The notes under the pieces are model-generated. The model saw nothing but the letters and a program-made list of their open reading frames with translations, was not told where the DNA came from and searched no databases. A stretch of DNA of 32,895 nt from the NCBI GenBank assembly GCA_913020555.1, contig CAJWAC010000020.1:1-32895 (forward strand), written 5' to 3'. The stretch comes from an uncultured Polaribacter sp. (GTDB lineage Bacteria > Bacteroidota > Bacteroidia > Flavobacteriales > Flavobacteriaceae). Positions 25,294 to 32,895 of this stretch are shown piece after piece; position 1 is the first letter of the stretch; each line of letters starts with the position of its first letter. Position numbers and translations under genes: made by a program.

Positions 25294-26715
25294 ATGAAAA
25301 TTCTAGTTACAGGAGCTACTGGTTACATTGGCAAGCGTTTAATACCTTTGTTATTAAATGATGGTCATAAAATTATATGTCCTGTAAGAGATAAAAAAAG
25401 AGCTGAAAATTACTTTAAAGAACAAAAAAATATTGAATTAATTGAAGCAGACTTTTTAAATGCAGCTTCTTTAGAAGGTATTCCAAAAGATATAGATATT
25501 GCTTATTACTTGATACATTCTATGTCTAATTCAGCCAAAGAATTTCATATTTTAGAAGAAAAATGTGCTTTCAACTTTAAACGTTTTGCGGAAACTACCA
25601 ATTTAAAACAAGTTATTTATTTAAGTGGTATTACAAACGATACAAAACTATCCAAACATTTATTGTCTCGCAAAAATGTTGAACATACATTAAGCTCAGG
25701 CAATTACGCCTTAACCACTTTTAAAGCAGGTATCATAGTTGGTTCAGGGAGTTCTTCTTTTGAAATTATTAGAGATTTGGTAGAAAAACTACCTGCTATG
25801 ATTGCGCCTAAATGGCTAAATACAAAAACACAACCTTTATCTATAAGAGATGTTTTATCATTTTTACACAACTCTTTAGATAAGCAAGAATTGTACAATA
25901 CCTCTTATGATATTTTTGGCCCAGAAGTATTGACTTACAAAACAATGCTCTTACAATTTGCAGAGGTAAGAAAACTTAAAAGATGGATTTTAACAGTACC
26001 TGTAATGACACCAAAACTGTCCTCCTATTGGTTATATTTTGTTACCTCAACATCTTATAAACTGGCAAGTTCTTTGGTAAATTCTATGGGTGTAGAAGTT
26101 ATTGGTAATAAGAGCAACATCAATCAAATTTTAGGTGTTAACCCTATGACTTATAAAGAAGCAGTTCAATTAGCCTTTAAAAAGATTGAACAAAATAGTA
26201 TCATTTCTAGTTGGAAAGATTCCTATGTAAGTAGTGGAAAATTAAAAAATTATGTGAATGAATTTATAAATGTCCCAAAGTATGGATGTTTTAAAGATTT
26301 AAAAAAGAGAAACATAAAAGACAAAACAAAAACCTTAGATAAAATTTGGGCAATTGGAGGAGAAACAGGCTGGTATTATGGAACTATTTTATGGAAAATT
26401 AGAGGATTTTTAGATCAGTTTTTTGGAGGTGCCGGTTTGCGAAGAGGAAGAAGACATCCTACAGAATTAAATGCAGGCGATGCATTAGATTTTTGGAGAG
26501 TTATTTATGCTGATAAAGAAAAAGGTAAACTCCTACTCTACGCAGAAATGATTTTACCTGGTGAAGCTTGGTTAGAATTTAAAATTGAAAATGGTGTTTT
26601 AAATCAAACTGCAACGTTTAGACCTGTTGGATTAGCTGGTAGATTGTATTGGTATGCGGTTGTACCCTTTCACTGGTTTATTTTTAACGGAATGATAAAT
26701 AAAATTGTAAAATGA
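25294..26715 (+). CDS. SDR-family NAD(P)-binding protein with C-terminal DUF2867
   Basis: 473 residues. The N-terminal Rossmann domain starts [20 protein letters not shown] (NAD(P) motif GATGYIG at 7-13), followed by [24 protein letters not shown], an atypical extended SDR (NmrA-like). The C-terminal domain (about 340-473) is DUF2867: [40 protein letters not shown], then a lipid-binding-like fold. The substrate is unknown. The family is recurrent next to cryptochrome/photolyase and carotenoid genes in Bacteroidota. It begins immediately after the flavin reductase stop and ends 7 bases before the DUF2256 gene. Confidence 0.85.
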   Translation: MKILVTGATGYIGKRLIPLLLNDGHKIICPVRDKKRAENYFKEQKNIELIEADFLNAASLEGIPKDIDIAYYLIHSMSNSAKEFHILEEKCAFNFKRFAETTNLKQVIYLSGITNDTKLSKHLLSRKNVEHTLSSGNYALTTFKAGIIVGSGSSSFEIIRDLVEKLPAMIAPKWLNTKTQPLSIRDVLSFLHNSLDKQELYNTSYDIFGPEVLTYKTMLLQFAEVRKLKRWILTVPVMTPKLSSYWLYFVTSTSYKLASSLVNSMGVEVIGNKSNINQILGVNPMTYKEAVQLAFKKIEQNSIISSWKDSYVSSGKLKNYVNEFINVPKYGCFKDLKKRNIKDKTKTLDKIWAIGGETGWYYGTILWKIRGFLDQFFGGAGLRRGRRHPTELNAGDALDFWRVIYADKEKGKLLLYAEMILPGEAWLEFKIENGVLNQTATFRPVGLAGRLYWYAVVPFHWFIFNGMINKIVK

Positions 26716-26722
26716 TAAGCTT

Positions 26723-26851
26723 TTGAAAAAACAAAACCTACCAACCAAAATATGTCCTATTTGTGATAGACCATTTACATGGCGTAAAAAATGGGAAAAG
26801 AATTGGGAAAACGTAAAATATTGTAGTAAAAAATGCAGCAGCAACAGATAA
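26723..26851 (+). CDS. DUF2256 small zinc-ribbon-like protein (TTG start)
   Basis: A 42-residue protein beginning at a TTG codon: M(L)[19 protein letters not shown], then [22 protein letters not shown]. Two CxxC-type pairs (Cys11/Cys14 in CPIC and Cys34/Cys38 in CSKKC) bracket the [11 protein letters not shown] core that defines DUF2256. Four cysteines suggest a zinc ribbon. Its 3' end overlaps the start of the cryptochrome gene by 19 bases, implying coupled translation. The family is known for sitting beside cryptochrome/photolyase genes, as here, but its function is undescribed to my knowledge. There is no ATG before the conserved part, so TTG is the likely start. Confidence 0.88.
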   Translation: MKKQNLPTKICPICDRPFTWRKKWEKNWENVKYCSKKCSSNR

Positions 26852-28143
26852 AAAAAGCCTTAGTTTGGTTTCGTAATAATTTAAGAGTATATGATAATAT
26901 TTCTCTTAAAAAAGCAATTGATGAAAATCAACATATAATTGCTGTGTATTTTTTTGATCCTAAATATTTTGAAAAAGACAATTTTGGATTTAAGAAAACT
27001 GAAAAATTTAGAGCACAGTTTTTAATTGAAACCATTGCTAATTTAAAACAAAATCTCGCAAATTTAAATATTACACTTCTTACCTATTTTGATCCTCCAG
27101 AAAATAAAATTCCCGAATTGTGTGATGATTTATCTGTAGATAAAATTTATACGCAAAAAGAATGGACGAGAGAAGAGGTCGAAACAAACCATTTTATCAA
27201 AAAGTCTTTAAATGAAACGATTGATTTTATAGAAGATTATGATCAGTTTTTATATCACCCAGAAACAGTTTCTAAAGATTTTCATAATATACCTGATATT
27301 TTTACGGGCTTTAGAAAAAAATTAGAAAAATATGTTACCATTTCAGAAGAAGTTAGTGTATCAAAGTTATCAGAAGACAATTTAGTTCAGAATCACACAG
27401 AAATTCCAACTTTACAAAAATTAGGCTTCGATGATTTTGATATTACCAACAAAACTGCATTCCCATTTAAAGGTGGAGAAACCGCTGCATTAGAAAGAAT
27501 GAATTATTATTTTTTTGAAAGTAAAAAAGTTAGTTATTACAAGAAAACTAGAAATGGTTTGGTGGGTAATGATTACTCTACAAAGTTTTCTCCTTGGTTG
27601 GCTAATGGCAGTATTTCTGCCAAAACAATCTATTGGAATGTAAAAAATTATGAAGAGGAATTTGGTAAAAATCAATCTACCTATTGGGTTATTTTTGAGT
27701 TAATTTGGAGAGACTATTTCAAATATATCTCCTTAAAATATGATGCTAAAATCTTTAAAATTGGTGGTATTTTAGATAGAGATTATGAATGGAAGGCTGA
27801 TAAAAAGAACATCCAACAATGGATTAATGGTGAAACTAAAGATGATTTTGTGAATGCCAATATGATTGAACTTAAAGAAACCGGATGGATGAGCAATAGA
27901 GGAAGACAAAATGTAGCTTCCTATTTTGCAAAAGAACTTTTATTGGATTGGAGAATTGGAGCAGCATATTTTGAATCTGTTTTATTAGACTATGACGTTC
28001 ACAGCAATTATGGAAATTGGATGTATGTTGCAGGAGTTGGAAATGATCCTAGAGACCGAAAATTTAATACACAACTGCAAGCAGAACGTTACGATAACAA
28101 TCATAAATTTAGAAAACTGTGGTTAGAAAAAACTTTATTTTAG
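26833..28143 (+). CDS. DASH-family cryptochrome
   Basis: 436 residues. An N-terminal photolyase alpha/beta domain ([19 protein letters not shown], 7-25) is followed by the FAD-binding helical domain with [17 protein letters not shown] (about 212-228), [21 protein letters not shown], and the DASH hallmark [17 protein letters not shown] (349-365). Further on, [17 protein letters not shown] is typical of DASH proteins. Known members bind FAD and a folate antenna (MTHF) and repair cyclobutane dimers in single-stranded DNA; a signalling role is debated. The start overlaps the DUF2256 gene, and the next gene begins one base after its stop. Confidence 0.93.
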   Translation: MQQQQIKKALVWFRNNLRVYDNISLKKAIDENQHIIAVYFFDPKYFEKDNFGFKKTEKFRAQFLIETIANLKQNLANLNITLLTYFDPPENKIPELCDDLSVDKIYTQKEWTREEVETNHFIKKSLNETIDFIEDYDQFLYHPETVSKDFHNIPDIFTGFRKKLEKYVTISEEVSVSKLSEDNLVQNHTEIPTLQKLGFDDFDITNKTAFPFKGGETAALERMNYYFFESKKVSYYKKTRNGLVGNDYSTKFSPWLANGSISAKTIYWNVKNYEEEFGKNQSTYWVIFELIWRDYFKYISLKYDAKIFKIGGILDRDYEWKADKKNIQQWINGETKDDFVNANMIELKETGWMSNRGRQNVASYFAKELLLDWRIGAAYFESVLLDYDVHSNYGNWMYVAGVGNDPRDRKFNTQLQAERYDNNHKFRKLWLEKTLF

Positions 28144-28144
28144 A

Positions 28145-29629
28145 ATGAGTAAAATAGGAACACATATAATTTTCCCAAATCAACTTTTTAAAAATTCGAT
28201 AATTTTAGAGAAAGCTGAAGATGTCATTTTAATTGAAGAATATTTATTTTTTACTCAATATAAATTCCACAAACAAAAAATTGCGTTTCATAGAGCAACA
28301 ATGAAAGCTTATGAAAATTATCTATTAAAAAAAGATATAAAAGTAACTTATATAAATGCTAAGGATGAATTAAGCGATATTCGAAAATTGCTAAAAAAAC
28401 TAGACCAAGATGGTATTTCTGAAATTCATATTATAGATCCTATTGACAATTGGCTAGAAAAGCATATTCATCAACCTAAAGGAGGGTTGAAAATTAATTG
28501 GTACGACAATCCTTTGTTTATCAACACTAAAAAAGAATTATCAACATTTTTCAAACCAACAAAAAAGAAGTTCTTTCAAACTTCTTTTTATAAAAGTGAA
28601 AGAAAAAATAGAGCTGTTTTAATGGATGGAAATAATCCTACGGGAGGAAAATTAACTTTTGATTCTGAAAACAGAAAGAAATATCCAAAAAATAAAATTC
28701 CACCATCAATTCAATTTCCGGAAGCTACAAAATATCATAATGATGCTGTGAAATATGTTAATGAAAATTTCTCTCAGAATTACGGAGAAATTAATGACCT
28801 AATTGTCTATCCAATCGATTTTGAATCTTCTGAAAATTGGTTAACGCAATTCTTTGAGGTTCGTTTTCATGAATTTGGTGCTTATGAAGATGCTATTGTT
28901 AAGGAAGAAAACTTCCTGAACCATAGTTTATTATCACCATTAATTAATGTAGGATTACTTCACCCTAAAAAGGTGATTGATAAAGCTATCGAATATGCAC
29001 AACAAAATGATGTGCCCATTAATTCAACTGAGGGTTTTGTTCGTCAAATATTGGGATGGCGAGAATTTATAAGAGGTGTTTATGAAGCTAAAGGAACAGA
29101 AGAACGCACTAAAAACTTTTGGAAATTCTCTAGAAAAATACCAAAATCTTTTTATGACGGTACAACAGGAATTCAACCTATAGATGATGTTATCAAAAAA
29201 GTAAATCAAACTGCATATGCACATCATATAGAACGGTTAATGATTTTAGGAAATTTTATGGTGCTCTGTGAGTTTGACCCTGATGAAGTATATCAATGGT
29301 TTATGGAATTATTTATTGATGCTTATGATTGGGTAATGGTGCCAAATGTATATGGAATGAGCTTATATGCAGATGGAGGATTAATGAGTACTAAACCTTA
29401 CATAAGCAGTAGTAATTATATCATGAAAATGAGTAATTATAAAAAAGGAGACTGGCAACAAACTTGGGATGGCTTGTTTTGGGCCTTTATGGATAAACAT
29501 AGAGACTTCTTTTTAAGTAATCCAAGATTAGGAATGTTAATTCGAACTTTTGACAAAATGACACAAGAGAAAAAGGAAATCCATTTTAAAAATGCAGAAC
29601 TTTTTTTTAATCAATTAGACGATGGCTGA
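28145..29629 (+). CDS. FeS-BCP-type cryptochrome/photolyase homolog lacking cluster cysteines
   Basis: 494 residues. The N-terminal part (HIIFPNQLFKNSIIL) and the C-terminal catalytic part (EGFVRQILGWREFIRGVYEA, YAHHIERLMILGNFMVLCEF, VPNVYGMSLYADGGLMSTKPY) are those of the prokaryotic (6-4) photolyase/CryB clade, which normally holds a 4Fe-4S cluster through four cysteines. This protein has one cysteine in total (about residue 375), and the segment after the KPY motif, residues about 430-448 (SNYKKGDWQQTWDGLFW), has none. It therefore should bind FAD but not a classical cluster. Repair of (6-4) photoproducts is family knowledge, not shown here. It overlaps the third photolyase gene by 8 bases. 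Confidence 0.88.
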   Translation: MSKIGTHIIFPNQLFKNSIILEKAEDVILIEEYLFFTQYKFHKQKIAFHRATMKAYENYLLKKDIKVTYINAKDELSDIRKLLKKLDQDGISEIHIIDPIDNWLEKHIHQPKGGLKINWYDNPLFINTKKELSTFFKPTKKKFFQTSFYKSERKNRAVLMDGNNPTGGKLTFDSENRKKYPKNKIPPSIQFPEATKYHNDAVKYVNENFSQNYGEINDLIVYPIDFESSENWLTQFFEVRFHEFGAYEDAIVKEENFLNHSLLSPLINVGLLHPKKVIDKAIEYAQQNDVPINSTEGFVRQILGWREFIRGVYEAKGTEERTKNFWKFSRKIPKSFYDGTTGIQPIDDVIKKVNQTAYAHHIERLMILGNFMVLCEFDPDEVYQWFMELFIDAYDWVMVPNVYGMSLYADGGLMSTKPYISSSNYIMKMSNYKKGDWQQTWDGLFWAFMDKHRDFFLSNPRLGMLIRTFDKMTQEKKEIHFKNAELFFNQLDDG

Positions 29630-31109
29630 AAGAGAGGAAATTAATATAGTTTGGTTAAAAAGAGACCTTCGTTTGGAAGATAACGAAGCAATTTTTAACG
29701 CTGTACACTCTAACAAGAAAATAGTATTGCTTTATGTATTTGAAAACGCTCTTATTAATGATCCTCATTATGACGAACGTCATTGGAATTTTATAAAAGA
29801 ATCAATTGTAGATTTGAATGAAAAACTAGCCAATTACAATACTAAAATTCTTTCAGTAACCACAGAAGTTATTAATGCAGTTAATCAAATTCAAAATAAT
29901 TATAAAATTCACACGGTCTTTTCCCATCAAGAAACAGGCTTATTAATTACCTATAATAGAGATAAAGAATTTACAAGATATTGCAGAAACAATAATATAC
30001 AATGGAAAGAAAACAGTAATAATGGTGTTTTAAGAGGATTATTAAACCGATTGGACTGGCTAGACAAATGGCAAGATTATATGCACCAACCCCAAAAGAA
30101 TACCCCACTTAAACCAGAACATTTCTTATCTAATGAAGAAATTAAAAAATTAGAAAAAGGATTTATATGTACTGATTTACTTACCCCTACCAAACATAAT
30201 TTTCAAAAAGGTGGAGTTACCATGGCATGGAAATATGCAGATACATTTTTTGAGCAAAGACATAAAAATTATATGTATCATATTTCTAAACCTAGCTTAT
30301 CTAGAAAAAGCTGTAGCAGATTATCTCCATACATTGCATGGGGAAATGTATCCATAAGACAAATATATCAAAAAGCTTTAGCCTTAAAAACTGACGAAAA
30401 TAAAAGACATTTAGGGGCATTTGTATCAAGATTAAGATGGCAGGCACATTTTATACAGAAATTTGAAATGGAGCACACCATGGAAGAAGCAAGCTTAAAT
30501 AAAGGATTTCATAAATTAAAAAAGAGTATTTCTTTAACCTATCAAAAAGCGTGGAAAGAAGGTAAAACAGGATTTCCTTTAATAGATGCATCTATGCGCT
30601 GTTTAATTGAAACCGGTTATGTTAATTTTAGAATGCGCTCTATGTTGGTATCATTCTTTACGCATATCCTTTGGCAACCTTGGCAAGATTGTTCTCAGTA
30701 TTTATCTAGACTATTTTTAGATTTTGAACCCGGCATTCATTTTCCGCAATTAAATATGCAAGCAGGTGAAACAGGCATTAATGATTTACGTGTTTATAAT
30801 CCAATAAAAAATAGTTTAGAACACGATTCAGATGCGTCTTTTATTAAAAAATGGATTCCAGAATTAGCAAAATTACCAACGGCTTTCATTCATGAGCCTT
30901 ACTTAATGACACCTTTAGATCAGCAATTTAATAATTTCATTTTAGGAGAAAATTACCCAACTCCAATTGTAGATATTAAGTTAAATCGTAAAAAAGCATT
31001 GGACATCCTATGGGGAATGAAAGATGACTTAGATGTCATTAAAGAAAATAAAAGAATACTTTTAAAACACACCCTTACGAATAGAAATAGCTTGTTAACC
31101 AACGACTAA
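29622..31109 (+). CDS. Cryptochrome/photolyase family protein (class I-like)
   Basis: 495 residues. N-terminal photolyase domain INIVWLKRDLRLEDNEAIFNA (8-28), then the FAD-binding domain with FQKGGVTMAWKYADTFFEQR, SRLSPYIAWGNVSIRQIY, FVSRLRWQAHFIQKFE, GFPLIDASMRCLIETGYVNFRMRSML and LNMQAGETGINDLRVYNP. The last corresponds to the stretch lining the flavin in class I photolyases (usual form GxxxDxxPxxRIFNP), but is altered. A photolyase for pyrimidine dimers or a photoreceptor are both possible. It starts 8 bases inside the preceding gene and closes the first transcription unit of the cluster. Confidence 0.88.
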   Translation: MAEREEINIVWLKRDLRLEDNEAIFNAVHSNKKIVLLYVFENALINDPHYDERHWNFIKESIVDLNEKLANYNTKILSVTTEVINAVNQIQNNYKIHTVFSHQETGLLITYNRDKEFTRYCRNNNIQWKENSNNGVLRGLLNRLDWLDKWQDYMHQPQKNTPLKPEHFLSNEEIKKLEKGFICTDLLTPTKHNFQKGGVTMAWKYADTFFEQRHKNYMYHISKPSLSRKSCSRLSPYIAWGNVSIRQIYQKALALKTDENKRHLGAFVSRLRWQAHFIQKFEMEHTMEEASLNKGFHKLKKSISLTYQKAWKEGKTGFPLIDASMRCLIETGYVNFRMRSMLVSFFTHILWQPWQDCSQYLSRLFLDFEPGIHFPQLNMQAGETGINDLRVYNPIKNSLEHDSDASFIKKWIPELAKLPTAFIHEPYLMTPLDQQFNNFILGENYPTPIVDIKLNRKKALDILWGMKDDLDVIKENKRILLKHTLTNRNSLLTND

Positions 31110-31145
31110 AGCTTTGATAGTGAAAACCTAATATTTTGTTAATTA

Positions 31146-31177
31146 TTGTTTAATCATTTTTAAATATAGTTAAACAT
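31146..31177. promoter_or_regulatory. Second inverted repeat TTGTTTAA-N16-TTAAACAT
   Basis: Arms at 31146-31153 and 31170-31177 are separated by 16 bases, identical in sequence (7 of 8 paired) and spacing to 24603-24634. It precedes the -7 box by 14 bases, against 4 bases at the first promoter: one helical turn further upstream. An extra half-like TTGTTAA lies just before it (31136-31142). Confidence 0.55.
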
Positions 31178-31191
31178 AATTTTAAATTAAC

Positions 31192-31199
31192 TATATTTG
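31192..31199 (+). promoter_or_regulatory. -7 promoter box TATATTTG of the second unit
   Basis: A perfect TAnnTTTG match placed only 4 bases before the GTG at 31204. Transcription from it would begin about at that codon, so either the mRNA is leaderless or translation begins further downstream. Confidence 0.5.
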
Positions 31200-31203
31200 A
31201 ATA

Positions 31204-31638
31204 GTGATTTTTAATACTACATATAAAAATAAAGATGCAACAGCAACCATTAATGATTTAGTTGGGAAATCCTATAGTTTTTTAGAATCTATAAAGATGA
31301 AAGGAGTTGGCTCTAAAAGAATGATTGTTGACGATGTTAGTGTTGGATTCAAAAATATTTTAAATACAGTTTCAGACATCAACTACGGTAATATTGAGAT
31401 TAGAAAAAAAGGTGTATTAGTTCACATCACAAAAGGGCACCAAAACTTTTCTTGGGCAATTCCATTTTATCAAATGCATATTTATAAAACAAATAGTTTT
31501 AGTATACATGCACAAGGTAATTTTGTAAGATTTAAAAATAATAAATTGCTTAAAGAAAACAAAAAATTTCTTGATAGATTACTAGATTTAAAAATTGATA
31601 ATGAAGAAAATTACGATTTCTATAACGCAATAATTTAA
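31204..31638 (+). CDS. Conserved-looking protein of unknown function
   Basis: 144 residues from a GTG start; not recognised. It has a mixed alpha/beta pattern and no signal peptide or membrane segment. Visible stretches include GSKRMIVDDVSVGFKNIL (37-54), an alternating-strand part YGNIEIRKKGVLVHITKGHQN, HAQGNFVRFKNNKLLKENKKFL and an acidic end. It has no cysteine. It sits between photolyase genes and a DUF2805 gene, 11 bases before the latter, behind its own candidate regulated promoter. The close -7 box leaves the start uncertain: the next in-frame ATG is at codon 32, which would give 113 residues. Confidence 0.7.
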   Translation: MIFNTTYKNKDATATINDLVGKSYSFLESIKMKGVGSKRMIVDDVSVGFKNILNTVSDINYGNIEIRKKGVLVHITKGHQNFSWAIPFYQMHIYKTNSFSIHAQGNFVRFKNNKLLKENKKFLDRLLDLKIDNEENYDFYNAII

Positions 31639-31649
31639 TTCTATAGATA

Positions 31650-31922
31650 ATGAAGCTAGATGGTTTAAAAATTGATAGAATTATAGAAATGGCTTGGGAA
31701 GATAGAACAACTTTCGAAGCAATACAATTTCAGTTCGGTCTAAAGGAGCAGGAAGTAATTGATTTAATGCGTAGAGAAATGAAAGTTAGTAGTTTCAAAA
31801 TGTGGAGAAAAAGGGTTCAAGGAAGAAAAACAAAACATGAAAAGTTAAGAACCTTTGAAAAAGGAAGATTTAAATGTTCAAGACAAAAATCAATATCAAA
31901 TAACTCAATAGCAAAAAGATAA
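31650..31922 (+). CDS. DUF2805 (TIGR03643) family protein
   Basis: 90 residues. The family core reads KIDRIIEMAWEDRTTFEAIQFQFGL (7-31), then EQEVIDLMRREMKVSSFKMW and RKRVQGRKTKHEKLR, matching DUF2805/TIGR03643. It looks like a small helix-turn-helix: the MAWEDRTTFEAIQ..GLKEQEVI..MRREM helices are followed by a basic tail, and a nucleic-acid contact is plausible. The family is often found with cryptochrome/photolyase and DUF2256 genes; no function is known to me. The last ~20 residues (GRFKCSRQKSISNNSIAKR) go beyond the family core. It lies 11 bases after the preceding gene. Confidence 0.88.
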   Translation: MKLDGLKIDRIIEMAWEDRTTFEAIQFQFGLKEQEVIDLMRREMKVSSFKMWRKRVQGRKTKHEKLRTFEKGRFKCSRQKSISNNSIAKR

Positions 31923-31934
31923 TAACGTGCTTTG

Positions 31935-31957
31935 GTTTAAGGTTTGAGTACTTAAAC
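31935..31957. promoter_or_regulatory. Related half-site pair GTTTAA-N11-TTAAAC before folE
   Basis: The same half-sites as the two operators upstream (GTTTAA at 31935-31940, TTAAAC at 31952-31957) but with an 11-base spacer instead of 16. It is 24 bases before the folE ATG. No good -7 box is seen, so this may be a weak site or coincidence. Confidence 0.3.
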
Positions 31958-31980
31958 ACAGCAAATAAAAAAGACGAAAG

Positions 31981-32679
31981 ATGATTACCGAAGTAGTATT
32001 AAAACAGAAAGAAATATCAGAAAAATTAAATGGATTCTCGTTCGAAGAAGTGGGAGATGACCATTTATTTACTGGACTACAAACTCCAATGAAAGTTGAT
32101 GCTTTTAAAATCTCTGATCAAGAGAAAAAAGAGAAAATAGCCTCACTATTCAAAGAAATAATGGACGTCATGGGATTAGATTTAAATGACGACTCGTTGA
32201 GAGGAACTCCTAAAAGAGTGGCTAAAATGTACATTGACGAAATTTTTTCTGGATTAAATCCAGCTAACAAGCCTAAAGTGGCGTTGTTTGATAATAAATA
32301 TCAATACAACCAAATGTTAGTTGAAAAGAATATTACTTTTTATTCAAATTGTGAACATCATTTTGTGCCTATCATTGGTAAAGCCCATGTGTCATATATA
32401 TCTTCAGGAAAGGTAATTGGACTATCTAAATTGAACAGAATTGTACAATATTTCGCAAAAAGACCACAAGTTCAAGAAAGATTAACAAATCAAATTGCAG
32501 AAGAATTAAAAGGAATTTTAGACACAGAAGATGTTGCTGTTATTATTGATGCAAAACATCTTTGTGTATCATCAAGAGGTATTAAAGATGATACGTCGTC
32601 CACTGTTACCTCTTACTTTGGTGGTAAATTTAACAACCAAGAAAAAATAGTAGAATTACAAAATACTTTAAATTACTAG
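31981..32679 (+). CDS. folE: GTP cyclohydrolase I FolE
   Basis: 232 residues, normal length. Zinc and active-site residues are all present: Cys124, His126 and His127 in SNCEHHFVP and Cys195 in HLCVSSRG. Other family motifs are LRGTPKRVAKMYIDEIFSGL, VIGLSKLNRIVQYFAKRPQVQERLT and TVTSYFGG. It converts GTP to dihydroneopterin triphosphate, the first step of folate synthesis. Photolyase folate antennae (MTHF) derive from this pathway, so its place after the photolyase cluster may be meaningful, though it may simply be the housekeeping copy. The next gene starts 4 bases after its stop codon. Confidence 0.96.
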   Translation: MITEVVLKQKEISEKLNGFSFEEVGDDHLFTGLQTPMKVDAFKISDQEKKEKIASLFKEIMDVMGLDLNDDSLRGTPKRVAKMYIDEIFSGLNPANKPKVALFDNKYQYNQMLVEKNITFYSNCEHHFVPIIGKAHVSYISSGKVIGLSKLNRIVQYFAKRPQVQERLTNQIAEELKGILDTEDVAVIIDAKHLCVSSRGIKDDTSSTVTSYFGGKFNNQEKIVELQNTLNY

Positions 32680-32682
32680 ATT

Positions 32683-32895
32683 ATGGATTTAATTAACAAA
32701 GCAATCGAATTCGAAAAAAGAAAAATGAGATTCCCAACAACGAGTGATCGTATTTTGGCATCTAGAGAAGCAAAATCGCTTATATTAAGTTTAAACGAAG
32801 TTTATAAAAAAACAAAAGACCAAAATTTAATGGATATAATGAAGCGTTTAACCGCTATCAAACAGCGTATCGAAAAACGTTTAAAAGGAAAGCCT
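32683..32895 (+). CDS. Unknown small basic helical protein, cut by the window end
   Basis: 71 codons from ATG to the window edge with no stop. The product begins MDLINKAIEFEKRKMRFPTT and continues with highly charged helix-forming sequence (LASREAKSLILSLNEVYKKTKD, then MKRLTAIKQRIEKRLKGK). It has no signal peptide, membrane segment or motif I can place. It is very likely cotranscribed with folE, 3 bases apart. Confidence 0.65.
   Translation, partial: MDLINKAIEFEKRKMRFPTTSDRILASREAKSLILSLNEVYKKTKDQNLMDIMKRLTAIKQRIEKRLKGKP

Overview
The window is AT-rich and looks like a chromosome segment of a marine Bacteroidota, most likely family Flavobacteriaceae (Polaribacter-like). The signs are SusC/SusD pairs, type IX secretion (T9SS) sorting tails, DUF6377 and hybrid two-component regulators, weak Shine-Dalgarno sites and TAnnTTTG-type -7 boxes. 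Genus is inference; no rRNA or complete tRNA is present. Every protein-coding gene I can support lies on the plus strand.

Region 1 (1-786) is a small repeated unit: hairpin terminator, GIY-YIG endonuclease ORF, and a 3' piece of a tRNA (probably Pro) that the ORF runs into. Bases 1-106 are the tail of one unit and 332-437 the same tail of the next, 331 bp apart.

Region 2 (787-11731) is a galactan/galactose operon. It opens with a scar: the first ~160 codons of a hybrid two-component sensor run into the C-terminal third of an unrelated secreted protein. Behind the scar, tightly packed, come a GH2 lipoprotein, a secreted GH53 endo-galactanase, a sodium/sugar symporter and the whole Leloir pathway (galE, galM, galK, galT). 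Together they would cut galactan, import galactose and convert it to UDP-glucose/glucose-1-phosphate.

Region 3 (11732-24007) is a complete polysaccharide utilisation locus (PUL): a membrane DUF6377 regulator, then SusC, SusD, a SusE-like surface glycan-binding lipoprotein, two different GH30 lipoproteins and a T9SS-exported protein with two tandem carbohydrate-binding-like modules. The target is either a beta-1,6-linked glucan/laminarin side chain or a beta-galactan. It ends with a terminator and a decayed gene (24108-24410).

Region 4 (24435-32895) is a light/DNA-repair cluster: flavin reductase-like protein, SDR with DUF2867, a 42-residue DUF2256 protein with a TTG start, DASH cryptochrome, an FeS-BCP-type photolyase homolog with only one cysteine, and a third photolyase/cryptochrome. 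Behind a second promoter lie an unknown 144-residue protein and a DUF2805 protein, then folE and the start of an unknown gene. The two main promoters share the inverted repeat TTGTTTAA-N16-TTAAACA, suggesting one regulator. FolE makes the pterin precursor from which folate antenna cofactors of photolyases derive, so its position may be functional.
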